Of a stretch of DNA of 64,000 bases, positions 45,227 to 54,025 are shown piece after piece. The notes below the pieces were generated by a model, which was given only the letters and a program-made list of their open reading frames with translations, searched no databases and was not told where the DNA came from. The first letter of the stretch is position 1; every line of letters begins with the position of its first letter. The position numbers and the translations under genes were made by a program. Origin of the DNA: UBA7430 sp002478765 (GTDB lineage: Bacteria; Bacteroidota; Bacteroidia; Flavobacteriales; UBA7430); contig CALSTU010000002.1 of NCBI GenBank assembly GCA_943789355.1, positions 310,001-374,000 of the forward strand, in the 5' to 3' direction.

Positions 45227-45879
45227 AACAAGCTAATTAATATGTTTTTAGCCACATCAAGACTGATATGACTTTGAATATCGTTGATTTTAACATCAAA
45301 TGAATCATCGAATTCATTTACCTCTATCACTTCAACTTGAGCACCAATAGAAATGTTTAGTTTATCCAAATATTTTAAAAAGCTTGGCTCATCCATCACA
45401 ACAGCAACAACTTTACCTCTAGATTTAACGGGTAATTCGCTAAAAGGTATCGCCGAAGTTTTGGGAAACTCTCCCGCTTCATTGGGTATGGGGTCCCCGT
45501 GAGGATCAAAGGATGGAAAGTTCAAAAAAGCATCCAACTTATTTACCAACTCTAAGGACTTAATGTGCTCTAATTGTTCTGCGATGTCATGTACCTCATC
45601 CCATTTAAAATTCAGATGATTCACTAAGAAAACCTCCCAAAGTCTATGTTTACGTACAATATGAACAGCTAGGCCTTTCCCTTTTTCGGTTAAATAAACG
45701 CCCTGATATTTAACGTAGTGAATCAAACTTTTTTCGGAAAGTTTCTTCATCATGTCCGACACTGAAGAAGCTTTTGTATAAAGCTCATCAGCAATTGCGT
45801 TTGTTGACACGCTTTTACCATTCTTTTGAGACAACTTTAAAATTGCCTTGAGATAATTCTCTTCCGCTTGCGATAACAT
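45223..45879 (-). CDS. DtxR/MntR-family metal-dependent transcriptional repressor
   Basis: The 218-residue regulator has a winged helix N-terminal domain (EENYLKAILKL, TNAIADELYTKASSVSDMMKKL, 6-48), a metal-binding/dimerisation domain (HIVRKHRLWEVFL, HDIAEQLEHI, FDPHGDPIP) and a C-terminal FeoA/SH3-like domain (about 145-218). The presence of this domain resembles IdeR/DtxR rather than short MntR proteins. It precedes the ZIP transporter in an operon, and is transcribed divergently from a TonB receptor; it probably represses both when Fe(II) or Mn(II) is plentiful. Confidence 0.93.
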   Translation of the reverse strand: MLSQAEENYLKAILKLSQKNGKSVSTNAIADELYTKASSVSDMMKKLSEKSLIHYVKYQGVYLTEKGKGLAVHIVRKHRLWEVFLVNHLNFKWDEVHDIAEQLEHIKSLELVNKLDAFLNFPSFDPHGDPIPNEAGEFPKTSAIPFSELPVKSRGKVVAVVMDEPSFLKYLDKLNISIGAQVEVIEVNEFDDSFDVKINDIQSHISLDVAKNILISLL

Positions 45880-45897
45880 AATGAATATTTACAGTTG

Positions 45898-45905
45898 CAA
45901 AAATA
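45898..45905 (-). promoter_or_regulatory. Candidate -7 box of the dtxR-zip operon
   Basis: The minus strand reads TATTTTTG, 18 bases before the regulator start. There is no perfect -33 box; the candidate operator (45933-45948) lies just upstream of this element. Confidence 0.4.
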
Positions 45906-45932
45906 GGCTTTTTTAAATTAAACGAAATAATT

Positions 45933-45948
45933 TTTAGTCACGTCTAAA
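45933..45948. promoter_or_regulatory. Candidate metal-repressor operator (TTTAG-N6-CTAAA)
   Basis: TTTAG (45933-45937) and CTAAA (45944-45948) form a 5-base inverted repeat with a 6-base spacer, in the 105-base space between the divergent regulator and TonB receptor genes. It lies where the -33 regions of both promoters would be. DtxR-family operators are AT-rich inverted repeats of similar size (for DtxR, TTAGG...CCTAA). In AT-rich DNA such a short repeat can occur by chance. Confidence 0.4.
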
Positions 45949-45984
45949 TTTATATTTAAATTTACAAAAAAATTAATCTCGCTC

Positions 45985-48186
45985 ATGAAACTATTTAACA
46001 TCCTACTTTTAATACTATCACAGAATCTTCTAGCTGAATCCTTTATAGAAGGCTATGTTAAAGACAACAATGACATCATCCCTTATGCAAACATTCAAAT
46101 AAAGGACACCGATATAGGAACATCATCGGATTCATCCGGCTACTTTAGATTAGAAGTCCCTCAAGGAAATCATACGATTGTAGTAACAGCAATGGGCTAC
46201 CACAAATTCAAAAAGAATATTTCTATGGATCAAGGAGTTACATTAAAACTCCATCCGGTGTTAGCTGAAACAAGTTATGCTATGGATCAAATTGTGGTTA
46301 CGGGAACTCTAAAAGAATCTTTTGTAAAAGTTTCTCCTGTAAAAGTAGAAGTCATTACTTCAGCTTTTCTTAGAAAAACTCCTACCAATAATATTATGGA
46401 AATCATTGAAACTGTAAATGGTGTTCAAAAACAAATAAACTGTGGTGTTTGCGGTACTTCAGACATTCATATTAATGGGATGGAAGGCCCATATTCACTA
46501 GTTTTAATTGACGGAATGCCCATCATGAGCTCTTTATCTACTGTTTACGGATTAAATGGCATTTCTACTTCGTTAATTAAACAAATAGAAATCATTAAAG
46601 GGCCTAGCTCAACACTATACGGTACAGAAGCCGTAGCAGGAGTCATCAACATCATCACCAAAGACCCAAAAGATTTACCTAGGCTAGAAATTGAAAGTTA
46701 TTGGAGTTCTAATCAAGAGAAAAACGTAGATATTTCATGGAGTCCAAAATGGAAAAAAACAGACATGCTATTCAGTGCAAACCTTTTTCAAATGAATCAT
46801 TTTATGGATGACAATAAAGATGGATTTGCAGACGAGGTCTTGAGTGAACGGCTTTCACTATTCAACAAATGGAGTTTTCATCGCAAAAGTGGTAAGCTGT
46901 TTGAAGTAACAGGCAAATACTATCTAGAAGACAGATTCGGAGGGGTTGAAGCATGGAATAAAAGTTATAGAGGATCCGATTCAATTTATGGTGAATCTAT
47001 TTACACCGATCGCTGGGAACTAACTTCACGTTATAAATTCAACAGTAAAGAGAACGTCGAATTATTATCTTCTTTCAATTACCATCATCAAGACAGCTAT
47101 TATGGAGACTCCAATTATGAAGCAGAGCAAAAAACCTTATTTAGTCAACTTTTATGGTATAAAAACATTGGTCTAAGACATCAGCTAACTACAGGGTTTA
47201 GCTACAAATACGATGGATACGACGACAATACTCCTGCAACAGAAAAAATGGACGAGACCCATACTCCTGGCGTTTTTATTCAGGACGAAATAGCTCTTTC
47301 AGACCAATGGAAAGTTTTAACAGGTATTCGTTGGGACCAACATGTCAAGCATGGAGCTATTTTTGCGCCTCGTATTAATCTTAAGTGGAGCCCTACTGAC
47401 AATACATCTCTTCGATGGAATACAGGTACTGGATTTCGAGTGGTACATTTATTTACCGAGGACCATGCTGCTCTTACAGGTGCTAGAGATGTCGTTATTG
47501 CTGAAAAACTAGAACCCGAGGAGTCTATCAACTTCAATTTCAACTTACATCATTGGTTTCAAAAAAACGGTCATAACACGAGTGTAGATTTTGATTTATT
47601 CTACACACAATTCAGCAATAAAATTGTTCCCGATTACGATAGCAATCCGAGTAAGATCTTTTATGGAAACCTAAAAGGGTATTCTGTATCAAGAGGGGCC
47701 TCTTTTCAAATAAACCATAGCTTTAGTCTTCCTTTAAACGTATCCTTGGGAGGGACTTTCCTTGATGTTTACTCGAAAAATGGTGCCGTGAAAGAAAATG
47801 AATTATTTGCTCCAGAGTTTTCTGGCGTATTTTCTGTAGGATACGAATGGCCAATACAAAAGATAAAAGTGGATTATACTGGACGAATCACCGGCCCTAT
47901 GCACTTGCCGACATATACGGAAGAATTCTCAAGAGCTGAAATGTCACCTTGGTACACCCTACAGCATCTAAAAATAGAGAAAGGGTTTTCAAACAAGCTA
48001 AGCGCTTACATAGGTGTTCGTAATTTATTTGACTACACTCAAGGGAGTCCGCTTATTGATTCGGGCGCAGGTTCTAATGGAACAGAGTCATGGAATGCAG
48101 GTTTCAGTCCAAATTTCGACACCGCTTATGTCTTTGGACCTACCCGAGGTCGAAGATACATGGTAGGACTCAAATGGAGCTTGTAG
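45985..48186 (+). CDS. TonB-dependent outer-membrane receptor, metal-linked
   Basis: The 733-residue receptor has a signal peptide (cleavage near LLA-ES, 17-18), a carboxypeptidase-like beta-sandwich domain (20-95, VKDNNDIIPYANIQIKDT), a TonB-box-like DQIVVTG (101-107), a plug domain with DGMPIMSS and IEIIKGPSSTLYGTEAVAGVINI (201-223), and a 22-strand barrel with a C-terminal aromatic end (GLKWSL). The plug has an unusual CGVC (153-156). It lacks the SusC partner SusD, so it probably takes up a metal chelate. It is divergent from the DtxR-ZIP operon with a shared candidate operator. Confidence 0.93.
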   Translation: MKLFNILLLILSQNLLAESFIEGYVKDNNDIIPYANIQIKDTDIGTSSDSSGYFRLEVPQGNHTIVVTAMGYHKFKKNISMDQGVTLKLHPVLAETSYAMDQIVVTGTLKESFVKVSPVKVEVITSAFLRKTPTNNIMEIIETVNGVQKQINCGVCGTSDIHINGMEGPYSLVLIDGMPIMSSLSTVYGLNGISTSLIKQIEIIKGPSSTLYGTEAVAGVINIITKDPKDLPRLEIESYWSSNQEKNVDISWSPKWKKTDMLFSANLFQMNHFMDDNKDGFADEVLSERLSLFNKWSFHRKSGKLFEVTGKYYLEDRFGGVEAWNKSYRGSDSIYGESIYTDRWELTSRYKFNSKENVELLSSFNYHHQDSYYGDSNYEAEQKTLFSQLLWYKNIGLRHQLTTGFSYKYDGYDDNTPATEKMDETHTPGVFIQDEIALSDQWKVLTGIRWDQHVKHGAIFAPRINLKWSPTDNTSLRWNTGTGFRVVHLFTEDHAALTGARDVVIAEKLEPEESINFNFNLHHWFQKNGHNTSVDFDLFYTQFSNKIVPDYDSNPSKIFYGNLKGYSVSRGASFQINHSFSLPLNVSLGGTFLDVYSKNGAVKENELFAPEFSGVFSVGYEWPIQKIKVDYTGRITGPMHLPTYTEEFSRAEMSPWYTLQHLKIEKGFSNKLSAYIGVRNLFDYTQGSPLIDSGAGSNGTESWNAGFSPNFDTAYVFGPTRGRRYMVGLKWSL

Positions 48187-48237
48187 CAATGGGGTTAGTG
48201 CCTTAATCGATTCCGATTATTTATTGCCTGAATTCTG

Positions 48238-48245
48238 TATCTTTG
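48238..48245 (+). promoter_or_regulatory. Candidate -7 box, near-leaderless methyltransferase gene
   Basis: TATCTTTG lies 5 bases before the methyltransferase ATG, so any transcript would be leaderless or nearly so. No -33 box at the consensus spacing. Confidence 0.3.
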
Positions 48246-48249
48246 ATTT

Positions 48250-49422
48250 ATGCCAAAACACCAACAATTGATTGAGTTTCTTGATAGTATTCAAGATTCT
48301 TTTCAAAATAGAAACCTTATCAAACTTAGTATGAGTAAGGCTTCTAACCGAACCGATGATTTAAAAATGATTTACGTAACGCCGGTCGAACTAAGGTCTG
48401 GCTTGAAATTCTCTTTCAAATATCGTTTTAAAACCAGAGATGAAGTTAAAAACTACAGTACAGAAGAGGCCCTTGAGTTGGTGAAAGAACTAATCGGGAA
48501 TTCTTTTATGCAAATCTTATTGAATACGAATGAGGAAGAACAACAACTTCTTGTAAACAAAAAAGGAAAGGCAAAACGGATTGTGAAAAAGCATGTGATT
48601 GATCAAATAAATCTAAACCACAACAAAGAGAAAAATTATCTGATTAAAAGTGTGGATAATATTTATTTGGAGAGACTTGGTGTTTGCGACAAAAATGGAA
48701 GAGTTAAAGACAAGCAGCAAGACAAATTCCGACAGATTAACCGGTATGTGGAATTGATGAGTCATTGGTTTGAAAAAACAGATCACCCAACAACATTGAA
48801 TATTGTTGATATGGGATCTGGAAAGGGATACCTAACTTTTGCACTTTATGACTACTTAAAAAACCAACTCGGAATTAATGTCTCTATAACAGGAGTTGAA
48901 CTGCGAGAAAATTTAGTCAAGCTATGCACGGAAATCAGCAATGAAAGTGGTTTTAATGACCTTACATTCGTCAGTAAAGACATCCGAGACTTCAGTGCCA
49001 AAGAAATTGATGTTATAATTGCATTACATGCTTGTGACACAGCGACAGATTTAGCGATTTACCAAGGAATCATCGCCGATGCGAAACTCATTGTTTGCGC
49101 ACCGTGTTGTCACAAACAGGTTCGTTCAGAAATGGGCTCAACAACACAATTTAAAGCACTAACGAAACACGGGATTTTTGAAGAACGACAAGCCGAAATG
49201 TTAACGGACACCATTCGATCTCTATTGATGGAAAGAGAAGGCTTTAAAACAAAAATATTTGAATTCATATCCAATGAACATACACGTAAAAATGTAATGA
49301 TGATTGGACAAAAGACCAAGGCGAAAAGGAATCGAAAACAAATAGACGACAACGTAAAACAACTCAAAGAATCGTTTAACATCAAAAGACACGAGTTAGA
49401 AGACCTTCTAAGTAAGCTTTAA
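48250..49422 (+). CDS. SAM-dependent methyltransferase (Methyltransf_32-like)
   Basis: The 390-residue protein has an N-terminal helper domain (about 1-150) and a Rossmann methyltransferase domain: motif I IVDMGSGKGYLTFAL (about 186-200), TGVELRENLV (motif II), and IALHACDTATDLAI with VCAPCCHKQ, the pattern of the methyltransferase family related to GSTCD/YbeJ-like RNA methylases. The CAPCCH segment suggests a possible metal site or unusual acceptor. A Lys-rich C-terminal tail fits RNA contact. Substrate not known. The last 15 bases overlap the convergent exonuclease gene. Confidence 0.85.
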   Translation: MPKHQQLIEFLDSIQDSFQNRNLIKLSMSKASNRTDDLKMIYVTPVELRSGLKFSFKYRFKTRDEVKNYSTEEALELVKELIGNSFMQILLNTNEEEQQLLVNKKGKAKRIVKKHVIDQINLNHNKEKNYLIKSVDNIYLERLGVCDKNGRVKDKQQDKFRQINRYVELMSHWFEKTDHPTTLNIVDMGSGKGYLTFALYDYLKNQLGINVSITGVELRENLVKLCTEISNESGFNDLTFVSKDIRDFSAKEIDVIIALHACDTATDLAIYQGIIADAKLIVCAPCCHKQVRSEMGSTTQFKALTKHGIFEERQAEMLTDTIRSLLMEREGFKTKIFEFISNEHTRKNVMMIGQKTKAKRNRKQIDDNVKQLKESFNIKRHELEDLLSKL

Positions 49423-49989
49423 GTAGATCTCTCGGCAAATCCAAGCATCGGTAGCTGCATACTCAATTTGTGCCAGAGAAAGCTTGTTCAGCTCCCAATT
49501 TGAAACTTGCTGCCTTTTAGAGATACGAAAACCCAAAACGAGAGCAGATAATTTTTTAGCACCTATGCTCTCGAAACCTAGCTTGGGAGCAAACACATTT
49601 AAATCTACTGTACTTTTCTCTTCAAAGAACTGAAGCTTTTTAAGATCTTTTAAGTCATCTCTCACGGCTATCCCTACCTTGACAATATTTTCATCTGAAA
49701 AAATAGAAGCCAATTCCTTGGTCATCGAAACTAATTTCAAACGGATGATGTAAGCCTTTATATCCGTAGCTATCTGAAGAAGGGCCACAGAATTTGTCTG
49801 CCCTTTTTTAAATGAAGGCTTCGTTTCCGTATCAATACCTATTAGTGGACATTTTCGAATTTCCTCGCAAGCTTGAACGAGAGCTTTATCTGAATCGATA
49901 AGAACGATTTCACCAGAGTATTTACCTAATTCTAAGCTACTTACCTCATCCTTGGTTATGTGTTTTTTATATTTTGATGCCTTATTCAT
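49408..49989 (-). CDS. 3'-5' exonuclease, RNase D-like (DEDDy)
   Basis: Using the ATG at 49989, which overlaps the end of the preceding gene by 8 bases, the protein is 193 residues. The DEDD exonuclease motifs are present: GIDTET (51-56, Asp53 and Glu55), VGIAVRDDLKDL with the third Asp, and the Y...D pair in IEYAATDAWICREIYL. It is just the catalytic domain without HRDC domains. It may degrade RNA or single-stranded DNA. It is the last gene of the gcvT operon. Confidence 0.88.
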   Translation of the reverse strand: MNKASKYKKHITKDEVSSLELGKYSGEIVLIDSDKALVQACEEIRKCPLIGIDTETKPSFKKGQTNSVALLQIATDIKAYIIRLKLVSMTKELASIFSDENIVKVGIAVRDDLKDLKKLQFFEEKSTVDLNVFAPKLGFESIGAKKLSALVLGFRISKRQQVSNWELNKLSLAQIEYAATDAWICREIYLKLT

Positions 49990-50917
49990 GTATACGTTTT
50001 GGAGATAAAACTCCCTGTTTATCAAATTTTTGATCTGTTTCGATTGATTTAAGTTTGCTTAAATCTGGCATGCCTGACTCTATCCAAGCAGAGTACCAGA
50101 ATGAGGCCAAAGCTTTGATCGATCGTTGCATTCTTCTTTCCACCATACCGTTTAAAGAGTCATTGTAATCGCGAATATACTCACTCGAGTATTCGCGTGT
50201 AGCTTGACCATATTTGTGTTTAAACCGATACTTACCATCCTCTTTGTAATTTTCTGAAAGTTGCTTTTCTAAAGACAATGTTGAATCAACAAGTTCATGA
50301 CTCTCTTTTACCAGCGTCCATGAGAATTTTAAAGGATTTTCCAAATGTACAACATTTCCTATGTAATACTCATAATCTCCTGAAAATGATTTAGGTATGT
50401 GAGTTTCCCAAAGAGCATGAATCCCTTTTTGATGTGTAAATTGACCATTGTAATTTGAAGTAGTATGCAAAGGGACACATGCATCAGCTACATAATGCCC
50501 CAAATCTGAGGCATACTTAACAACATCTTCTATGCTTCCAGAATCCATAGCATTTACGAGCTTTTTGTAGTTCCAGTAAATAACCCAAGGTAATATACCC
50601 CTATCATTGAGCGTGTCTTCTGTGTATTTCTTTTTGGCATCTGACCAATAAAATGGAACAGAATCAAATGGACTTTCTCCATACAAATCAGCATCTATGT
50701 AGTGCCTGTAGGACTCTGTAGAGTCTACATACCTTCTTTTGTCTGCCAAAACTGCGCGCTCTTCAATCTCATCGAGATGCTTAATAAAGAAAGGACTTAA
50801 ATCAGCCGGCAAAAGAAAAACTGCATTTCTATTGATGGTTCGGTGTGCTTGAAATCCCCAGGAGCAAAGAACAAAAAGAAAAATTACTACGTTTAAGACC
50901 GGGGTTTTTTTAATCAT
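49982..50917 (-). CDS. Exported zinc-dependent nuclease/phospholipase C-like protein
   Basis: The ATG at 50917 overlaps the comB-like stop by 4 bases and gives 311 residues with a signal peptide (VVIFLFVLCSWG). It shows the zinc-site residues of the S1/P1 nuclease and phospholipase C fold: WGFQAHR near the mature end (W and H), HYVADACVPLHTT, and HQKGIHALWETHIP. The family uses a trinuclear zinc centre for hydrolysis of nucleic acids or phospholipids. Which substrate applies is not known. Overlaps with both neighbours show translational coupling. Confidence 0.8.
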   Translation of the reverse strand: MIKKTPVLNVVIFLFVLCSWGFQAHRTINRNAVFLLPADLSPFFIKHLDEIEERAVLADKRRYVDSTESYRHYIDADLYGESPFDSVPFYWSDAKKKYTEDTLNDRGILPWVIYWNYKKLVNAMDSGSIEDVVKYASDLGHYVADACVPLHTTSNYNGQFTHQKGIHALWETHIPKSFSGDYEYYIGNVVHLENPLKFSWTLVKESHELVDSTLSLEKQLSENYKEDGKYRFKHKYGQATREYSSEYIRDYNDSLNGMVERRMQRSIKALASFWYSAWIESGMPDLSKLKSIETDQKFDKQGVLSPKRIHE

Positions 50918-51642
50918 TTGTCCTCGAGAACTAAAAAGTCTCCTTTCAATAAAGGTATTTTTTTTGTTTGATTGAGCTTTAAACAAAAGTGAACGTCTGA
51001 ATCAATATCCAACTTAGCCAACCTATTTCGGTGAGAGGAATTTTCTAAAAATGCATAAAGATCATCTTTTGAACGATCCCAAAGGTGCCTTGAAGCTTGG
51101 GCAGCATCACAAGAATCATTGTACAAGCCGGTTTCCAGTAAATGGGACACCAATGCGCCAGCAAACAGGGTGTCTTCTAGATTAAACTTATCCTTCCAGC
51201 CCGCACAGAATACAATTACATCTTGATCCTTAGCAACCAGCCAATTGGCTAATGCTTCTAAGTTTAAAAAGGACCCAACAACAACCTCGTGATCTTTTTT
51301 AGCAATATTTATAGCTTTCGTACCATTGGTCGTAGTCATAACGACAGTCTTCCCTTTTACATCCATATTTAAATAGACCTGTGGAGAATTTCCAAAATCA
51401 AAACTTTTTACCGGCTTTCCATTACGCTCAGCGGCTAATATGTAATCTTCATCCGAATTGCGATACTCCAAAGCTTCTTCAACCGTGCTCACAGGAATCA
51501 TTCGTTCAACACCTTTTTCAAATGCTACACACATTGATGAAGTCGCTCTAAGCACATCAACGACCACGACTATACTCTTTTTATCTGCATAAAGACTAAA
51601 AAGTTTAGGCGTCATGCAAACCTGAATGTTTCTCTTCTTCAT
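50914..51642 (-). CDS. 2-phosphosulfolactate phosphatase family protein (ComB-like)
   Basis: The 242-residue protein has the ComB pattern: VVVVDVLRATSSMCVAFEKGVERMIPV, YILAAERNGKPVKSFDFGNSPQVY, GKTVVMTTTNGTKAI and VIVFCAGWKDKFNLEDTLFAGALVSHL. ComB hydrolyses 2-phosphosulfolactate in coenzyme M or sulfolactate synthesis; in Bacteroidota members are common but the substrate has not been shown to be the same. It begins 2 bases after the gcvT stop, and shares an ATGA overlap with the next gene. Confidence 0.88.
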   Translation of the reverse strand: MKKRNIQVCMTPKLFSLYADKKSIVVVVDVLRATSSMCVAFEKGVERMIPVSTVEEALEYRNSDEDYILAAERNGKPVKSFDFGNSPQVYLNMDVKGKTVVMTTTNGTKAINIAKKDHEVVVGSFLNLEALANWLVAKDQDVIVFCAGWKDKFNLEDTLFAGALVSHLLETGLYNDSCDAAQASRHLWDRSKDDLYAFLENSSHRNRLAKLDIDSDVHFCLKLNQTKKIPLLKGDFLVLEDK

Positions 51643-51643
51643 G

Positions 51644-52732
51644 CTAATCTTTATAAAAGGGTAACGATACCACTTTAGCTTTCAACCTTTTTTTTCGAAC
51701 CGAAATGAATATTTCAGAACCTACTGTTTTCATGGCTTTAGGAATGTATGCCAAGCCAATCGCTTTCTTCATACTTGGGGACATGGTACCAGATGTTACC
51801 GTGCCAATCGTTTCATTTCGATCATTTAAAACGTCGTAACCTTGTCTAGGAACTCCTTTATCAATTAATTCAAAGCCAACTAAGGTGCGATCTACACCAT
51901 TTTCTTTCTGTTTTTTCAAACGATCGGAATCGACAAAATCATTTGTGAATTTCGTAATCCATCCTAAACCAGCTTCAATTGGAGAAGTAGAATCGTCAAT
52001 ATCATTCCCATACAAACAGAAGCCCATTTCTAAACGAAGGGTGTCTCTAGCAGCCAATCCTGTGGGCAATATGTGATGACTCTTACCGGACTCCATAACG
52101 GCATTCCAAACATCTTCCACATCTTCATTTTTAACATAAATTTCAAAACCACCAGCACCGGTATACCCCGTAGTAGAAATCAATACATTCTCCTTCCCTG
52201 CAAATACACCTTTCTGGAATGTGTAATAATTCATTTCTGAAAGATTCATATCTGTGAGTGATTGAATCGCCAGTGTTGCTTTAGGGCCCTGAACAGCTAA
52301 TAATGAGGTTCTGGCAGAAATATTTTCCATTACAGCACCCGAAGTATTGTGTGTAGAAATCCAGTCCCAATCTTTCTGTATGTTTGAGGCGTTTACAACG
52401 AGTAAATAAGTATTTGCTGAGATTCTATAAACCAGTAAATCATCTACAATACCACCATTTCCATTGGGAAGACACGAATATTGAACCTTACCGTCTACCA
52501 GTTTTGAAACATCGTTTGAGGTAATTTTTTGCACCAATTCAAAGGCACCTTCTCCCCTAATGATAAACTCTCCCATGTGGGACACATCAAAAACACCAAC
52601 GTGTTCTCGTACATTAAGATGTTCAAGGGTTACACCTGTGTATTGTACGGGCATATTGAACCCTGCAAAGGGAATCATCTTTGCTCCTAGACTCTCATGA
52701 ATATGAGACAAAGACGTATTTGTATTTTCCAT
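51644..52732 (-). CDS. gcvT: Aminomethyltransferase (glycine cleavage system T protein)
   Basis: The 362-residue protein starts TSLSHIHESLGAKMIPFAGFNMPVQY and contains VGVFDVSHMGEF, DDLLVYRI, ISTTGYTGAGGFEIYV, GLAARDTLRLEMGFCLYGNDID and GTVTSGTMSPSMKKAIGLAYI, all GcvT motifs. It transfers the aminomethyl carbon from GcvH to tetrahydrofolate. gcvH and gcvP are not in this window. It is first in an operon with a ComB-like gene, an exported hydrolase and an exonuclease. Confidence 0.97.
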   Translation of the reverse strand: MENTNTSLSHIHESLGAKMIPFAGFNMPVQYTGVTLEHLNVREHVGVFDVSHMGEFIIRGEGAFELVQKITSNDVSKLVDGKVQYSCLPNGNGGIVDDLLVYRISANTYLLVVNASNIQKDWDWISTHNTSGAVMENISARTSLLAVQGPKATLAIQSLTDMNLSEMNYYTFQKGVFAGKENVLISTTGYTGAGGFEIYVKNEDVEDVWNAVMESGKSHHILPTGLAARDTLRLEMGFCLYGNDIDDSTSPIEAGLGWITKFTNDFVDSDRLKKQKENGVDRTLVGFELIDKGVPRQGYDVLNDRNETIGTVTSGTMSPSMKKAIGLAYIPKAMKTVGSEIFISVRKKRLKAKVVSLPFYKD

Positions 52733-52766
52733 AAAAATAATTTCAACAAACGAATTTATAACAACC

Positions 52767-54023
52767 TTATTTTCTATTAATTACTTTCTTAATCATTGGA
52801 GCAGAGGTAATAATACTAACGACAACCAGTACGACGATTGCAACAAAAACCTCCTCATTAATAAGACCAACTGCCATAGCTAGAGAACCTAAAATGATTT
52901 CCAACACACCATGTGTATTCATAGAGACACCAACGGTTAGTGCATCTTTTTTAGTAAGCCCTCCCAGGCGTGCCCCTATATGAGCACCTAGTATTTTACT
53001 AGAATATGCTAACAGTAGTAACACAAGTATGAGAGATAGGTTGAAATTCTCTACAAAATCTACATACAACCCGATAGAAACAAAGAATATCGGAGCAAAA
53101 ACATTTGTAATAAATTGGTGAATGATTTCACGGGTTCGCTCTCTTAAATTAGCAGAATCACCGAATGCAATACCTACAATAAAAGCCCCTAAGATCGAGT
53201 GAATACCAATAGATTCAGTAAAAGCTGCACCTAAAAAGCACAAACCAAATGCTAAAGCAAGCACCCCTCCTGGCCAAGAAAACTTCGTCTGAACCCAAGG
53301 CAAACTTTTATCAATCAATCGAGAACCTATCGTTAACATAAAGCCTCCGAATAAAACAATTGAAACTAGTGTGTAAGTCAGGTTAACTCCACTGTCAGCA
53401 TCTTCAATTACACTTAAAAGAACGGAAAATATCAACCAACCCAGTAAATCAATCAGCATGGCGGATGCAATAATCGTCATTCCTATTCGCGTTTTAAACA
53501 GCTTCATATCAATCAGGATTCTAGCAATAACAGGCAAAGCTGTGATCGAAAGAACAACACCTATAAAAAAACCTACCATACCAACATCTGCGGTAGTCAC
53601 CATAAATAAATCCGGCAAGAATTGTACACCTAAATAACCCACACCAATAGGAATAAGCATGGAGAAAAATGTCGTAGACAACGCGACTTTCCCTTGCTCA
53701 ATAACTAAAGGCAATTGAACCTCTAAACCTGCAATGAAAAGCAACATAATCACCGAAACATTAATCATCGCGTCCATAGCATACTGAACTGGTATCGTAG
53801 AAGTATGTTCTGGATGAGCAATGAAAGGAAACAAATACTCGAAACTTTCCGGCCATAAGAACCCAAGTACTGAGGGGCCCAGTAAGACTCCTGCAATAAT
53901 CTCTCCCAGAACGGAAGGAAGTTTAAATTGTTTGAAAAGCTCAGCAAAAAGTCGAGCGATAATCAAGATTGTACCCAATGCAATCAAGAAAACAATCATA
54001 TCATGATGTCCTAACTTTACCAT
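52767..54023 (-). CDS. Cation:proton antiporter (CPA2/Kef-type)
   Basis: The 418-residue membrane protein has about 12 helices. LPSVLGEIIAGVLLGPSVLGF, MLLFIAGLEVQLP, ALPVIARILIDMKL and FVSIGLYVDF match the Na+/H+ exchanger domain of CPA2 proteins. It lacks the cytosolic TrkA_N domain of Kef channels. Its start lies 2 bases after the stop of a universal stress protein, so the two form an operon, suggesting stress- or nucleotide-controlled ion exchange. Confidence 0.93.
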   Translation of the reverse strand: MVKLGHHDMIVFLIALGTILIIARLFAELFKQFKLPSVLGEIIAGVLLGPSVLGFLWPESFEYLFPFIAHPEHTSTIPVQYAMDAMINVSVIMLLFIAGLEVQLPLVIEQGKVALSTTFFSMLIPIGVGYLGVQFLPDLFMVTTADVGMVGFFIGVVLSITALPVIARILIDMKLFKTRIGMTIIASAMLIDLLGWLIFSVLLSVIEDADSGVNLTYTLVSIVLFGGFMLTIGSRLIDKSLPWVQTKFSWPGGVLALAFGLCFLGAAFTESIGIHSILGAFIVGIAFGDSANLRERTREIIHQFITNVFAPIFFVSIGLYVDFVENFNLSLILVLLLLAYSSKILGAHIGARLGGLTKKDALTVGVSMNTHGVLEIILGSLAMAVGLINEEVFVAIVVLVVVSIITSAPMIKKVINRK

Positions 54024-54025
54024 AA

